Source: Billgrantia azerbaijanica
GTDB taxonomy: Bacteria; Pseudomonadota; Gammaproteobacteria; Pseudomonadales; Halomonadaceae
Assembly (NCBI GenBank): GCA_004551485.1
Contig: SBLD01000016.1
Location: forward strand, 1 to 64,000
DNA: 64,000 nucleotides
Direction of reading: 5' to 3'
The translations under genes and the position numbers were made by a program. Below are positions 17,171-26,578 of the stretch, piece after piece; within the stretch, counting starts at the first letter, position 1; the number at the start of each line of letters is the position of its first letter. Under the pieces are notes generated by a model. It saw only the letters and a program-made list of their open reading frames with translations, ran no database searches and had not been told where the DNA came from.

Positions 17171-18194
17171 GACCCACCTGCTCGCTCCCAACCTTCAGCG
17201 CCAGCTCGGCGGTGCGGTTGGCGTAGCCCCACTCGTTGTCGTACCAGGCATAGAGCTTGAGCTGGGTGCCGTTCACCACCAGGGTCGAGAGCGCGTCGAT
17301 GATCGCGCTGCGCGGGTCGGTGCGGTAGTCGATGGAGACCAGCGGACGCGCCTCGTAGCCGAGGATGCCGGCGAGCTCGCCCTCGGCGGCGGCCTCGAGC
17401 GCCGCGTTGACCTCCTCCACCGTGACTTCGCGCTCGAGCTCGAAGACCATGTCGGTGAGGGAGGCATTGGCCAGCGGCACGCGCACGGCGTGGCCGTTGA
17501 GCTTGCCCTCGAGCTCGGGAAAGATCGCGGTGATCGCCTTGGCCGAGCCGGTGGTGGTGGGAATCAGGCTCATGCCGCAGGCCCGTGCGCGCCTGAGGTC
17601 CTTGTGGGGAGCGTCGAGGATGGTCTGGGTGTTGGTGATGTCGTGCACCGTGGTCATCGAGCCATGGCGGATGCCGAAGGTCTCGTGGATCACCTTGACC
17701 ACCGGCGCCAGGCAGTTGGTGGTGCAGCTCGCCGCGGTGACGAGGCGGTGAAGCTCGGGGTCGTAGCGATCGTCGTTGACGCCCATCACCACGTTGAGCA
17801 CGCCCTCCTCCTTGACCGGCGCACTGACCACGACACGCGCCACGCCCTGATCCAGGTAGGCCTGCAGCTTGTCCTTGGTCTTCATCTTGCCGGAGCACTC
17901 GAGGGCCACGTCGCAGGCCGACCAGTCGCTGTCGGCGAGCGCCGGATTGGCGCTGAAGGCGATACGCCGGCCGTCCACCACCAGGGTATCGTCCTCGGCC
18001 TGGATGCCCTGGCCCGGCGCCCAGTGTCCGTGCACCGAGTCGAATTCGAGCAGATGGGCGAAGGTGGCGGCATCACCGCCCGGGTCGTTGATGCGGACGA
18101 CCTCGACGTCGCCCCGCTGGATATGGGGCCACAGGCTGCGAAACGCCAGCCGCCCGATGCGGCCGAAGCCGTTGATGCCGATGTGTAGCGTCAT
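17163..18194 (-). CDS. ars-linked glyceraldehyde-3-phosphate dehydrogenase
   Basis: This 343-residue NAD-dependent GAPDH has the Rossmann motif INGFGRIGR, the catalytic SCTTNCLAP (Cys157) and [10 protein letters not shown]. In arsenic operons this enzyme uses arsenate in place of phosphate and forms the unstable 1-arseno-3-phosphoglycerate, which ArsJ exports; together they confer arsenate resistance. The ATG at 18194 follows GAGGA. It is the first gene of gapdh-arsJ-arsR, behind a 28-bp near-palindrome that is a good ArsR operator. The link to ArsJ, rather than to glycolytic genes, defines the role. Confidence 0.9.
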   Translation of the reverse strand: MTLHIGINGFGRIGRLAFRSLWPHIQRGDVEVVRINDPGGDAATFAHLLEFDSVHGHWAPGQGIQAEDDTLVVDGRRIAFSANPALADSDWSACDVALECSGKMKTKDKLQAYLDQGVARVVVSAPVKEEGVLNVVMGVNDDRYDPELHRLVTAASCTTNCLAPVVKVIHETFGIRHGSMTTVHDITNTQTILDAPHKDLRRARACGMSLIPTTTGSAKAITAIFPELEGKLNGHAVRVPLANASLTDMVFELEREVTVEEVNAALEAAAEGELAGILGYEARPLVSIDYRTDPRSAIIDALSTLVVNGTQLKLYAWYDNEWGYANRTAELALKVGSEQVGRG

Positions 18195-18220
18195 GGGTGT
18201 CCTCGTTTGCCAATGGCACA

Positions 18221-18248
18221 GAATACATATGGATTTCCATATATATTC
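18221..18248. promoter_or_regulatory. probable ArsR operator of gapdh-arsJ-arsR
   Basis: Arms GAATACATATGG and CCATATATATTC flank ATTT. The arms are reverse complements except for one base, giving a 28-bp dyad 27-54 nt upstream of gapdh. The right half TTCCATATAT recurs exactly in the acr3 promoter. Confidence 0.65.
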
Positions 18249-18346
18249 TACCAAGGCGCCGCCGGCTTGCCATCACCCAATTCGACGGAGCCGGCACGGG
18301 CGCGTCGAGCGCCTGCCCGGCCCCTTTTCTGCCCACTCCTGGGCGC

Positions 18347-20080
18347 TCAACAGGTGGCCGGCTGGGGGCGGTGGTTGCCGGCGCCCTCGACCGACTCCCA
18401 CATCGCGGCGGGGTCGGCATCCGGCTCCACCGCCACCGGCGACGACAGCGCCAGGTCGAGCCACGACTCGGCCCCGGCCTGGTCACTCGCCACGTCCTCG
18501 CTCTCGTGCGCGACGGCCTCTCGCTCATCCAGCGAGAAGCGCCGCGCGTAGTCGCGCATCTGCTGCGCCTCGTCGGCCAGGGCCCCCGCATTGGCCGCCG
18601 CCTCCGAGACCAGCCGTGCGCTGTCCTGGGTGGCCACCTCCATCTGCACCATGGCCTGATTGACCTGCTCGATGCCGCGGTGCTGCTCCGACGAGGCTCG
18701 GGAGATCTCGCCCATCAGGGTGCTGACGCGTTCGATGGCCGCGAGGATCGCCCGGGTGTGCTCGGCCGCCTCGCGGGAGAGGGCACCGCCCTGCTCGACG
18801 CTCTGGCGCGAGGCCTGGATGCGGCTGCGGATGTCCTTGGCCGCCTGGGCGCTGCGCGTGGCCAGGTCGCGCACCTCGGTGGCCACCACCGCGAAGCCGC
18901 GCCCCTGCTCGCCGGCTCGCGCCGCCTCCACGGAGGCGTTGAGCGCCAGGATATTGGTCTGGAAGGCGATGCTCTCGATCAGGCCGATGATGGCGTGGAT
19001 CGCATCGGAGTGACCGTGAATCTCGTCCATGGTGGTGAGAAACTGCTGGATCACCGCATCGCCCTCCCGCGCCTTGGCGGAGGCGTCATCGGCCGAGCGG
19101 CTGACGCCCTGGGCGTGTTCGGCGTTCTGCGCCACGGTAGCGGTGAGCTCTTCCAGGCTCGCGGCGGTCTGCTCCAGCGCCGCCGCCTGCTGCTGGGTCT
19201 GGGATGCCAACGCCTGGTTGCCCTCGGCCAGCGCACGGCTGCCCCGATGCACGTGCTCGCTGCTCGACGACACCCGGCCCACGGTCTCGGTCAGCGACCG
19301 CTGCATGGTGGCCAGCTCGGTGAACAGTTGGCCGATCTCGTTGTTGCCGCGCTGCTCTATGGACGTGGCTAGGTCGCCGGCGGCAATGCGCTGGAAGTGC
19401 TCGACGATGCGCCGCAGCGGTTTCAGCACGTTGACACGCACGCCCCACACCACGACACCGATAAGCACCAGCGCCGCGGCGAGATTGCCCAGCACCCCCC
19501 AGCCGAGCCAGGTCGAGGTCTGCCCGAAGCGCTCGGCGAGGCTCGCTCCCTGCCGTTCATTGAGATCGAAGAAGGCCTCGATATCGGCGACGAAATGCTC
19601 GGTGCCCTCCGTCACCCGCGACAGCCCCGATCGGTAGCCGCCCACGTCCTCCTCCTGCAGCATCATCAGCTGCAGGCTCAAGTTATTGTCGACGATCGAC
19701 AGGAAGCTGTTCTGGAGCGCCTTGATCACCGCCTCCTGCTCGGGTTGCGGCTCGATGGCAAGGAAACGCTCGAAGGCGGCACGCGATGCCGACAGCAGCG
19801 CCTCGGCCCGTTCGATGACCGGCTCGGGGCGATCGAAGGAAGGCTTGCGCAGCAGTTCGGCGGCACGGTCCATCTCGATACGCGACCTGAGCAGATTCTC
19901 ATAGGCCGTGTTCAGTTCACGCATCTGCACGACATTGACGCGATTCAGGGTGGCAAAGGCATCGCGCCCCACCTGATTGGCAAAAAGCCCCAGCGAACCA
20001 ATGGCCAGGATCAAGGCGCTGAAGGCCGCAAGCACGAGGGTCCAACTGGTCTTCACCGTCATGTTGTCCATCCACTTCAT
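18347..20080 (-). CDS. methyl-accepting chemotaxis protein (Tar/Tsr-like)
   Basis: This 577-residue transmembrane chemoreceptor has TM1 near residues 10-32, a helical periplasmic ligand domain to about 185, TM2 near 187-208, a HAMP domain and a long cytoplasmic coiled coil. The signalling tip [17 protein letters not shown] and flanking [14 protein letters not shown] are canonical. No C-terminal CheR-docking pentapeptide is present. The ATG at 20080 is preceded by GGAGAG. It lies 49 bp downstream of arsC on the same strand and upstream of the gapdh operon, so it sits inside the arsenic block. A role in arsenate or phosphate taxis is possible but unproven. Confidence 0.9.
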   Translation of the reverse strand: MKWMDNMTVKTSWTLVLAAFSALILAIGSLGLFANQVGRDAFATLNRVNVVQMRELNTAYENLLRSRIEMDRAAELLRKPSFDRPEPVIERAEALLSASRAAFERFLAIEPQPEQEAVIKALQNSFLSIVDNNLSLQLMMLQEEDVGGYRSGLSRVTEGTEHFVADIEAFFDLNERQGASLAERFGQTSTWLGWGVLGNLAAALVLIGVVVWGVRVNVLKPLRRIVEHFQRIAAGDLATSIEQRGNNEIGQLFTELATMQRSLTETVGRVSSSSEHVHRGSRALAEGNQALASQTQQQAAALEQTAASLEELTATVAQNAEHAQGVSRSADDASAKAREGDAVIQQFLTTMDEIHGHSDAIHAIIGLIESIAFQTNILALNASVEAARAGEQGRGFAVVATEVRDLATRSAQAAKDIRSRIQASRQSVEQGGALSREAAEHTRAILAAIERVSTLMGEISRASSEQHRGIEQVNQAMVQMEVATQDSARLVSEAAANAGALADEAQQMRDYARRFSLDEREAVAHESEDVASDQAGAESWLDLALSSPVAVEPDADPAAMWESVEGAGNHRPQPATC

Positions 20081-20129
20081 GGCATTTCTCTCCGTGCAGG
20101 TGGCGGGAAGGCGGGCGACGTCGGTGGAA

Positions 20130-20537
20130 TTAGCGGCGCGACAGCAGCCACAGCTGCAGTCGCCGGCGTATCTCGTGAAGCGCCTGCTCATAGGCATCGG
20201 CCTTGCCGATCAGGCGCGGGTCGCGAATGTCCCAGTCGAGCCGCTCATCGGCGCGGCCGTCCCAGTCGCGGCAGGACTGCTGGGCCTTGTCACACAGCAC
20301 GATGACCGTATCGAAGTGCTGGCCGGCAAAATCGTCCAGCGGCTTGCTGGCCAGCCCCTCGGTGGCGATGCCCTGCTTGTGCAGGGCCGCGAGCGTCAAC
20401 TCGTGGGGGCGGTCCGGTTCGGCACCGGCGCTGAAGGCTTCGAAGCGATCATCGGCCAGGTGCCTGAGCAGGGCCTCGCCCATCAGCGAGCGGGCCGAAT
20501 TGGCATTGCACAGAAACAGGACGCGCTGGCGGGACAT
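20130..20537 (-). CDS. arsC: thioredoxin-coupled arsenate reductase
   Basis: This 135-residue protein has the low-molecular-weight phosphatase fold with the P-loop CNANSARS. Cys10, Cys82 and Cys89 fall at exactly the residue numbers of the triple-cysteine relay of plasmid pI258 ArsC. This argues for a true arsenate reductase over a tyrosine phosphatase. It reduces arsenate to arsenite, which Acr3 would export. The ATG at 20537 follows AAGGAGAG at good spacing. It lies just past the pst terminator and 49 bp before the chemoreceptor gene, with which it may be co-transcribed. No copy of the ATAT-type ArsR palindrome was seen in its leader. Confidence 0.9.
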   Translation of the reverse strand: MSRQRVLFLCNANSARSLMGEALLRHLADDRFEAFSAGAEPDRPHELTLAALHKQGIATEGLASKPLDDFAGQHFDTVIVLCDKAQQSCRDWDGRADERLDWDIRDPRLIGKADAYEQALHEIRRRLQLWLLSRR

Positions 20538-20622
20538 GGGACTCTCCTTTGAGGGCATGCCCGGAGGGTAACCGCCCAACATGACGTTAGGGTTGCAATC
20601 GAACATCACGAACCTGCGGCAC

Positions 20623-20659
20623 AAAAAAACGCGGCGGCGGGCATCGCCCGCCGCCGCGT
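20623..20659 (-). terminator. strong intrinsic terminator of the pst operon
   Basis: A 14-bp perfect stem (ACGCGGCGGCGGGC and its complement) with a 3-nt loop is followed on the minus strand by seven T. It separates pstB from arsC. Confidence 0.9.
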
Positions 20660-20678
20660 AACGGCACAGGAACGCGCG

Positions 20679-21530
20679 TCAGCCGTAGCGGCCGGTGATG
20701 TAGTCCTCGGCCTTCTTGGTCGCCGGGCTCGAGAACATCATCTGGGTGTCGTTGTACTCGATGATCTCGCCGAGGTGGAAGAAGGCCGTGTAGTCCGCCA
20801 CCCGCGCCGCCTGCTGCATGTTGTGGGTGACGGTGATGATGGTGAACTGCTGCTTGAGCTTGTCCATCAGGTCCTCGATGGTCGCCGTGGAGATCGGATC
20901 CAGCGCCGAGGTGGGCTCGTCCATGAGGATGACGTCGGGCTGCACGGCGATGGCGCGGGCGATGCACAGGCGCTGCTGCTGCCCGCCGGAGAGCGAGGTT
21001 CCCGGCTGGTGCAGCTTGTCCTTCACCTCCTCCCACAGGCCGGCGTCGCGCAGCGCCTTCTCGACCAGCTCGTCCTGCTCCGGCTTGCGGCTCACCAGGT
21101 CGTGCATGCGCGGGGCGTAGGCGATGTTCTCGTAGATCGACTTGGGGAAGGGATTGGGTTTCTGGAACACCATCCCCACCCGGCGGCGCAGCGCCACCTC
21201 GTCCATCTTCGCGGCGTTGACGTCGCGGCCGTCCATCTCCACCCGCCCGCGGATCGTCACGCCGGGAATCAGGTCGTTCATGCGGTTCAGACAGCGCAGG
21301 AAGGTCGACTTGCCGCACCCGGACGGGCCGATCAGGGCCGTGACGTTCTTCTGAAAGATATCGATGTTGAGGCTCTTCAACGCCTGGGCCTCGCCGTACC
21401 AGAGATCGAGGTCGCGCACGCGGATGCTCAGGTCGTGGCAGGCCTGCTCGTTGCGGGTATAGGGCTGCCCGACCTCGGGCTCGGGCGGATTGACGACCGC
21501 AGTGGGAGTCGTGGTTTGCAGGGAGGTCAT
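20679..21530 (-). CDS. pstB: phosphate ABC transporter ATP-binding protein PstB
   Basis: This 283-residue ATPase energises PstAC-mediated phosphate import. It has Walker [10 protein letters not shown], the PstB-typical [10 protein letters not shown], signature LSGGQQQRL, Walker [14 protein letters not shown] and the H-loop VTHNM. The ATG at 21530 is preceded by GAGGA. It is the last gene of pstSCAB, which ends at a strong terminator; no phoU follows, although phoU usually ends such operons. Confidence 0.95.
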   Translation of the reverse strand: MTSLQTTTPTAVVNPPEPEVGQPYTRNEQACHDLSIRVRDLDLWYGEAQALKSLNIDIFQKNVTALIGPSGCGKSTFLRCLNRMNDLIPGVTIRGRVEMDGRDVNAAKMDEVALRRRVGMVFQKPNPFPKSIYENIAYAPRMHDLVSRKPEQDELVEKALRDAGLWEEVKDKLHQPGTSLSGGQQQRLCIARAIAVQPDVILMDEPTSALDPISTATIEDLMDKLKQQFTIITVTHNMQQAARVADYTAFFHLGEIIEYNDTQMMFSSPATKKAEDYITGRYG

Positions 21531-21558
21531 GGAAGGGTCCTCTGTAACGGGCTGGCGC

Positions 21559-22725
21559 TTACCAGCGACGCTCGAATTTCTTGCGCAGGATGACGGCGCT
21601 GGCATTCAGGAAGATCAGGATCGACAGCAGCACCAGGATGCCACCGGCGGTCTTCTCCACGAAGGCCTTCTCGGGCTCGCCCGCCCAGGTGAAGACCTGC
21701 GCCGGCAACACCGTCGCCGCCTGGGTGAAGGAAGCGGAAACATCGGGAATGAAGGCCACCATGCCGACGATGATCAGCGGGGCGGTCTCGCCCATGGCCT
21801 GGGCCAGGCCGATGATCGAGCCGGTCATGATGCCGGGCATGGCCAGCGGCAGGACGTGGTCGCGCACCACCTGCCAGCGCGAGCAGCCGACCCCGAAGGC
21901 GGCGTGACGGATCGAGTCCGGCACGCTGCGCAGCGCCGTGCGCGTGGCGATGATGATCACCGGCAGGGTCATCAGGGCCAGCGTCATCCCGCCAACCAGC
22001 GGCGAGGAGCGCGGCACGCCGAAGAAGTTGATGAAGATCGCCAGGCCCAGCAGACCGAACAGGATCGAGGGGATCGCCGCCAGGTTGTTGATGTTGATCT
22101 CGATGATCTGGGTCAGGCGGTTGTCCGGGGCGAACTCCTCGAGATATACCGCCGTCATCACCCCGATGGGGAAGGCGATGGCCAGGGTCACCAGCATGGT
22201 CAGCACGGTGCCCACGGCGGCGGAGAGGATGCCCGAGGCCTCGGGCATCTTGGAATCGCCGGTGGTGAAGAAGTTGGTATTGAAGCGCAGCTCCACCCTG
22301 CCCTGCTCCACCAGCGCATCCACGGTGGCCTGCTGGGCCTCGCTGAGCTTGTGGCGGTGCCCCTTGAGGTACTGGTCCACCTCGCTGTCGGCCAGCACCC
22401 AGCGGGTCTCGGTGGTGCCCAGCAGTTCGGGGTTCTCGCGCAGCTCGACCGGGATCAGCCGCTCGAAGGTGCGGCTGACCAGGCGCGTGACCTCGGGTTC
22501 CAGCGCCGCCCGCCCCATCCGCTGGGCATCCTCGTTGTAGTCGATCGTCACGCGGATCTGCGCCTGCTGGAACGCCGGCAGCCCCTTGCTCAGCATGTCG
22601 GCGAAGAAGAGCACCAGGAACAGCCCGGCCAGCCCCAAGGCGCCCATGGAAATCCACTTCAGCCGGGCCGACTTGCGGTGGCGGCGTCTCAGCTGGGCGC
22701 TGATGTCGTCGAAGGATTGACTCAT
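21559..22725 (-). CDS. pstA: phosphate ABC transporter permease PstA
   Basis: This 388-residue permease has one N-terminal membrane segment (about 24-46), a periplasmic stretch of about 130 residues, then five segments carrying the EAA-type loop [21 protein letters not shown]. The long periplasmic insert is larger than in E. coli PstA (296 residues) but is common in marine and halophilic gammaproteobacteria. It lies 18 bp after pstC and 28 bp before pstB. Confidence 0.93.
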   Translation of the reverse strand: MSQSFDDISAQLRRRHRKSARLKWISMGALGLAGLFLVLFFADMLSKGLPAFQQAQIRVTIDYNEDAQRMGRAALEPEVTRLVSRTFERLIPVELRENPELLGTTETRWVLADSEVDQYLKGHRHKLSEAQQATVDALVEQGRVELRFNTNFFTTGDSKMPEASGILSAAVGTVLTMLVTLAIAFPIGVMTAVYLEEFAPDNRLTQIIEININNLAAIPSILFGLLGLAIFINFFGVPRSSPLVGGMTLALMTLPVIIIATRTALRSVPDSIRHAAFGVGCSRWQVVRDHVLPLAMPGIMTGSIIGLAQAMGETAPLIIVGMVAFIPDVSASFTQAATVLPAQVFTWAGEPEKAFVEKTAGGILVLLSILIFLNASAVILRKKFERRW

Positions 22726-22743
22726 CTCGGCGGTTCCTCGGCG

Positions 22744-24000
22744 TTACAGGTTGTTGACGCGATACTTTTCGCGGAAGCGGCGGATCATCAGCACCGACAC
22801 CAGGTTGAGGCTCAAGGTCACGGCGAAGAGCACCAGGCCCAGGGCGAAGGCAGACAATGTCTCGGCGCTCTCGAACTCCAGGTCGCCGGTCAACGCAGCG
22901 ACGATGCGCACCGTCACCGTGGTCATGTCCTCCAGCGGATTGGCGGTGAGGTTGGGCCGCATGCCCGCCGCCATCACCACGATCATGGTCTCGCCCAGCG
23001 CCCGGGAGACCGCCAGCAGCGAGGCGGAGATGATGCCCGGCAGCGCCGCCGGCACGACCACGTCGCGGATGGTCTCGCCCTTGGTCATGCCCAGCGCCAA
23101 CGATCCCTGGCGCATGCTGTCAGGCACCGAGTTGATCACGTCGTCGGAGAGCGACGAGATGAAGGGGATGATCATGATGCCCATCACCACGCCGGGCGCC
23201 ACGGCGTTGTTGAAGGAGGCATCCAGGCCGAAGAAGCCGGCCACGTCGACGATGATCGGTGCCACGGTGATGGCGGCGAAGAAGCCGTAGACCACGGTGG
23301 GGATACCCGCCAGCACTTCGAGGGTCGGCTTGGCCAGGGTGCGCACGCGCTGCGGGGCAAACTCGGCCATGTAGATCGCCGCCAGCAGGCCAACGGGAAT
23401 CGCCACCAGCATGGCGATGGCGGTGATCATGAAGGTGCCGGCGAACAGCGGCACCGAACCGAACTGGGCGGCGCTCGCCCCCTCCTCGGCCCGTCCCGCC
23501 GCGGCCAGGAAGCTGGCGCCCGGGTTCCACACGGTGCCGGTGACGAACTCCCAGAAGCTGTGCATCTGGAAGAAGCGCAGCGCCTCGAAGACGATCGAGA
23601 AGAGGATGCCGAAGGTGGTGAAGATCGAGATCAGCGCCGCGGTGACGAGCACCCAGCGGATCACCCGCTCGATGGCCCGTCGCGCATGGAAGTCGGGCCG
23701 CACCTGCTGGACGCCCACCATCAGACCGGCGGCGGCCACCGCCAGGCTGGCTGCCAGCAGGTAGGGCACGGGAATCTCGGCACCCAGCAACAGCATGAGG
23801 AAGGCCCCCGCCGCCCCCACCAGCAGCGCTGGTCCGGCCGTGGCCAGTGCGGTGAACCAGGCGTACTGATCGGGCTGGGCATGCATGGCAATGCCCGCGG
23901 CACGCACCCGCGCGGCCTTGGCCCGCCCCAGGAAGAAGGCCACCAGCCCCAGCACCAGCAGGGCGCCGCTGAACAGGGCAAGGAGTTGGTTGGTCTGCAT
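22744..24000 (-). CDS. pstC: phosphate ABC transporter permease PstC
   Basis: This 418-residue permease has three or so extra N-terminal hydrophobic segments before the conserved transporter core. The core has GTFMITAIAMLVAIPVGL, EVLAGIPTVVYGFFA and the EAA loop ALPGIISASLLAVSRALGET. It is longer than E. coli PstC (319 residues) because of the N-terminal extension. It begins 105 bp after the pstS stop. Confidence 0.93.
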   Translation of the reverse strand: MQTNQLLALFSGALLVLGLVAFFLGRAKAARVRAAGIAMHAQPDQYAWFTALATAGPALLVGAAGAFLMLLLGAEIPVPYLLAASLAVAAAGLMVGVQQVRPDFHARRAIERVIRWVLVTAALISIFTTFGILFSIVFEALRFFQMHSFWEFVTGTVWNPGASFLAAAGRAEEGASAAQFGSVPLFAGTFMITAIAMLVAIPVGLLAAIYMAEFAPQRVRTLAKPTLEVLAGIPTVVYGFFAAITVAPIIVDVAGFFGLDASFNNAVAPGVVMGIMIIPFISSLSDDVINSVPDSMRQGSLALGMTKGETIRDVVVPAALPGIISASLLAVSRALGETMIVVMAAGMRPNLTANPLEDMTTVTVRIVAALTGDLEFESAETLSAFALGLVLFAVTLSLNLVSVLMIRRFREKYRVNNL

Positions 24001-24105
24001 CGCTCTCTCTCGGTGTCGGTCGGCGGCAGGCAGAACTGCCGGAACGTGCGACGGCCGACAACCCGTGGCTGCCGGCCGGCTCAGGCATTCCTGCCCGTTC
24101 TGGCG

Positions 24106-25134
24106 TTACTTGAGGTCGGCTACCGTGAGCTGGTCGCGCGCCTCGACCTTCTGGCGAGCCATCTCGCGCTCGGCCTCGGGCAGCGGGATCAGGCCGATGT
24201 CGGTCAGGTAGCCGCCTTCACCGATCATGGCTTCGGAGACGAACATGTCAACATAGTCATAGAGCGGCGGCACGTCGTCGGCGTGCTGGTTCTTCACGTA
24301 GAAGAAGAGCGAACGCGCGACCGGGTAATCGCCGGCGCTGATCGACTCGGAGGTCGGTTCGACACCGTCGATGCTGGAGGCGATGAGCGCATCGGGGTTC
24401 TCGACCAGGAAGGAATAACCGAAGATGCCGAAGGCGTCGGTGTCCTCGGTGAGGCGCTGCACGATCAGGTTGTCGTTCTCGCCGGCGTCGATGTAGGCGC
24501 CATCGGCGCGCACCTCGGTGTAGCCCTCGCCGCCGTAGGCTTCCAGCTCCTCGGAGGCGGCTTCCATCACCAGCTCCTCGAAGGCATCGCGGGTGCCGGA
24601 GGTGCTGGGCGGACCGTAGATGGAGATCTCGCGGTCCGGCAGGGCGGCGTCGATGTCGCTCCAGTTGGTGTAGGGGTTGTCGACCAGCTCGCCGTCCACC
24701 GGCACCTGGGCGGCGACGGCCAGGAACAGCTGCTCGAGGGTGAGCTCCATGGCCTCGTTCTGGCTGGACTGGGCGAAGACGATGCCGTCGGAGCCGATCT
24801 TGACCTCGGTGACGTCGGTCACGCCGTTCTCCTGACAGCGCTCGATCTCGGAGGCCTTGATGCGGCGCGAGGCGTTGGTGATGTCCGGGGTACCCTCGCC
24901 CACGCCGTTGCAGAACAGCCGCAGGCCGCCGCCGGAACCGGTGGACTCGATGACCGGGGTCGGGTACTCGGTCACGGCGCCGAATTCCTCGGTCACGTAG
25001 CTGGCAAACGGGTAGACGGTGCTGGAGCCGACGATGCGAATCTGGTCGCGAGCCTGGGCGACGCCGGCCACGCCCATCACGGCAGCGGCAACGACGGTCG
25101 TCTTGAAGGCACGGGACTTGAGGATGCGGTTCAT
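24106..25134 (-). CDS. pstS: periplasmic phosphate-binding protein PstS
   Basis: This 342-residue binding protein has a signal peptide (cleavage near AQA-RDQ, residue 29-30) and the PstS phosphate-site signatures IVGSSTVYPFA, ESTGSGGG and the later PSTSGTRDAF. The mature protein is strongly acidic, as in halophile periplasmic proteins. AGGAG lies 9 nt before the ATG at 25134. A canonical Pho box sits 62-79 nt upstream, so the operon should be induced by PhoB under phosphate limitation. Selectivity against arsenate would matter given the adjacent ars genes. Confidence 0.95.
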   Translation of the reverse strand: MNRILKSRAFKTTVVAAAVMGVAGVAQARDQIRIVGSSTVYPFASYVTEEFGAVTEYPTPVIESTGSGGGLRLFCNGVGEGTPDITNASRRIKASEIERCQENGVTDVTEVKIGSDGIVFAQSSQNEAMELTLEQLFLAVAAQVPVDGELVDNPYTNWSDIDAALPDREISIYGPPSTSGTRDAFEELVMEAASEELEAYGGEGYTEVRADGAYIDAGENDNLIVQRLTEDTDAFGIFGYSFLVENPDALIASSIDGVEPTSESISAGDYPVARSLFFYVKNQHADDVPPLYDYVDMFVSEAMIGEGGYLTDIGLIPLPEAEREMARQKVEARDQLTVADLK

Positions 25135-25195
25135 GCGGGTCACTCCTGTCGATGAGAGGTTTCATCCTGCGCACGGCATACGTTGCCGCAGCCAG

Positions 25196-25213
25196 ATGAC
25201 AGCTTCGTGACAG
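25196..25213 (-). promoter_or_regulatory. Pho box of pstSCAB
   Basis: On the minus strand CTGTCAC-GAAG-CTGTCAT has two 7-bp repeats at the 11-bp period of the PhoB consensus CTGTCAT-N4-CTGTCAT. Only one base of the repeats differs. Confidence 0.85.
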
Positions 25214-25224
25214 GCGTGAAAAAT

Positions 25225-26400
25225 TCAGCGCGTACCGGCAAGCCGGCGCAGCGCCAGGTTGCCGAGCAGCGAGACGACCAACATGGTCGCCACCATCGGC
25301 CAGGCACTCTCGATCTCGAACGCCCCCACCATGAAGCCGGCAAGCGCCCCGCTGGAGAACTGGATGCCACCCAGCAGCGCCGTGGCCGTAGCGCTGATGT
25401 GGCTGAAGTGCTCGAGCAGCGACGAGATGGCATTGGGCGTGATCAGGCCGATCATCCCGGTGAAGAGCATCACCAGCGGCACTACGGTGACCAGCGAGGC
25501 CAGCCCCACGGCCACCACCGCCGTCAGGCCCAGCGCCGCCACCAGCTGCACGGCCAGGCCCAGGCGGAGATTCTGCTGGGGCGTTCGCCGTCGCAACAGA
25601 TGAATGTTGACCCGGTTGGAACCGGCGATGACCACCACGTTGACGCCAAACACCACGGGGTAGAGCGCCGGACTCAGGCCGAAGTGCTCGATGTAGAGGA
25701 ACGGCGAGGCGGTGACGAAGGCGAACAGCCCCGCGAAGGAGGCGGCCACGGCGCACACGTAGCCCATCCCCTCGCGGTGGGTGAGCACGCTTGCGTAGTT
25801 GGCCAGCACCTGACGAAAGGAGGCGACGGGCTGGCCGGGCGCGCGCGTCTCCGGCAGCCGGGTGCCCATCAGCCACAGCAGGAAGGCCGCGTAGCCGGCC
25901 AGGAAGACGAAGATCAACCACCAATCGGCGAGGTAGAGCAGCCCGCTGCCCACCGCCGGCGCCACCAGCGGGGCCAGCATCAGGATCATCGCCATGGTGG
26001 ACATCACCCGCGCCGCCTCGCGGCCGCTGAAGCAGTCGCGCACGATGGCCGCCGAATTGACCACGCAGGCCCCGCCGCCGAGCGCCTGCAGGAAGCGCCA
26101 GGTCAGCAGTGCGCCCAGCGAGTCGACGGCCGTGATCGCCAGGCTCGCCAGCAGAAAGGCGACGAGCCCCGAGAGCAGCACCGGCTTGCGTCCCAGGCGG
26201 TCGGAAAGCGGCCCGAAGAGCAGTTGGCCGAGCGCAAAGCCGATGAGGAAAGCGCTGATCGACAGCTCGGTATGGTGGATGCTCGCCCCCACCGTTGCCG
26301 CCAGCGCCGGCATTGCCGGCAGGTAGGCATCGATGGCGAACGGCGCCAACGCCGTGTTGGCCGCCACCAGCAGGGCGACGCGTCGCGGATCGAGGCTCAC
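25225..26400 (-). CDS. Bcr/CflA-type multidrug MFS transporter
   Basis: This 391-residue drug:proton antiporter-like protein has twelve hydrophobic segments. It carries DAYLPAMPA in TM1 and motif A GPLSDRLGRKPVLL after TM2, both typical of Bcr/CflA pumps. Substrates are unknown. The GTG at 26400 follows AAGGAGGGGGAGG and starts just before TM1; an ATG at 26466 would add a Pro/Gly-rich tail and lacks a ribosome site. It ends 11 bp before the Pho box of pstS. Confidence 0.85.
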   Translation of the reverse strand: MSLDPRRVALLVAANTALAPFAIDAYLPAMPALAATVGASIHHTELSISAFLIGFALGQLLFGPLSDRLGRKPVLLSGLVAFLLASLAITAVDSLGALLTWRFLQALGGGACVVNSAAIVRDCFSGREAARVMSTMAMILMLAPLVAPAVGSGLLYLADWWLIFVFLAGYAAFLLWLMGTRLPETRAPGQPVASFRQVLANYASVLTHREGMGYVCAVAASFAGLFAFVTASPFLYIEHFGLSPALYPVVFGVNVVVIAGSNRVNIHLLRRRTPQQNLRLGLAVQLVAALGLTAVVAVGLASLVTVVPLVMLFTGMIGLITPNAISSLLEHFSHISATATALLGGIQFSSGALAGFMVGAFEIESAWPMVATMLVVSLLGNLALRRLAGTR

Positions 26401-26578
26401 GGGCCCTCCCCCTCCTTGTGGATGGCCCCGCCGCGCGGGCGGCCCGGCAGGCACGGGGTCCGACATGTCGATAGGCCGCTAATGATAGCCGCTTTCGTCC
26501 CGACTGTCGCGGCGGCGGCTGTTGCCCCGCCGAGCCGCTTGGTAAAGTGACGGCCTGTCCCCTTGCATGGAGTTCCTC

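Noticed and set aside
17163-18194. Housekeeping glycolytic GAPDH
   Set aside because: It overlaps arsJ and shares an operon with arsR behind an arsenic-type operator; no glycolytic gene is near.
20130-20537. Low-molecular-weight protein tyrosine phosphatase instead of ArsC
   Set aside because: Cys10, Cys82 and Cys89 match the three-cysteine relay of thioredoxin-linked ArsC by number and spacing, and the locus is an arsenic cluster.
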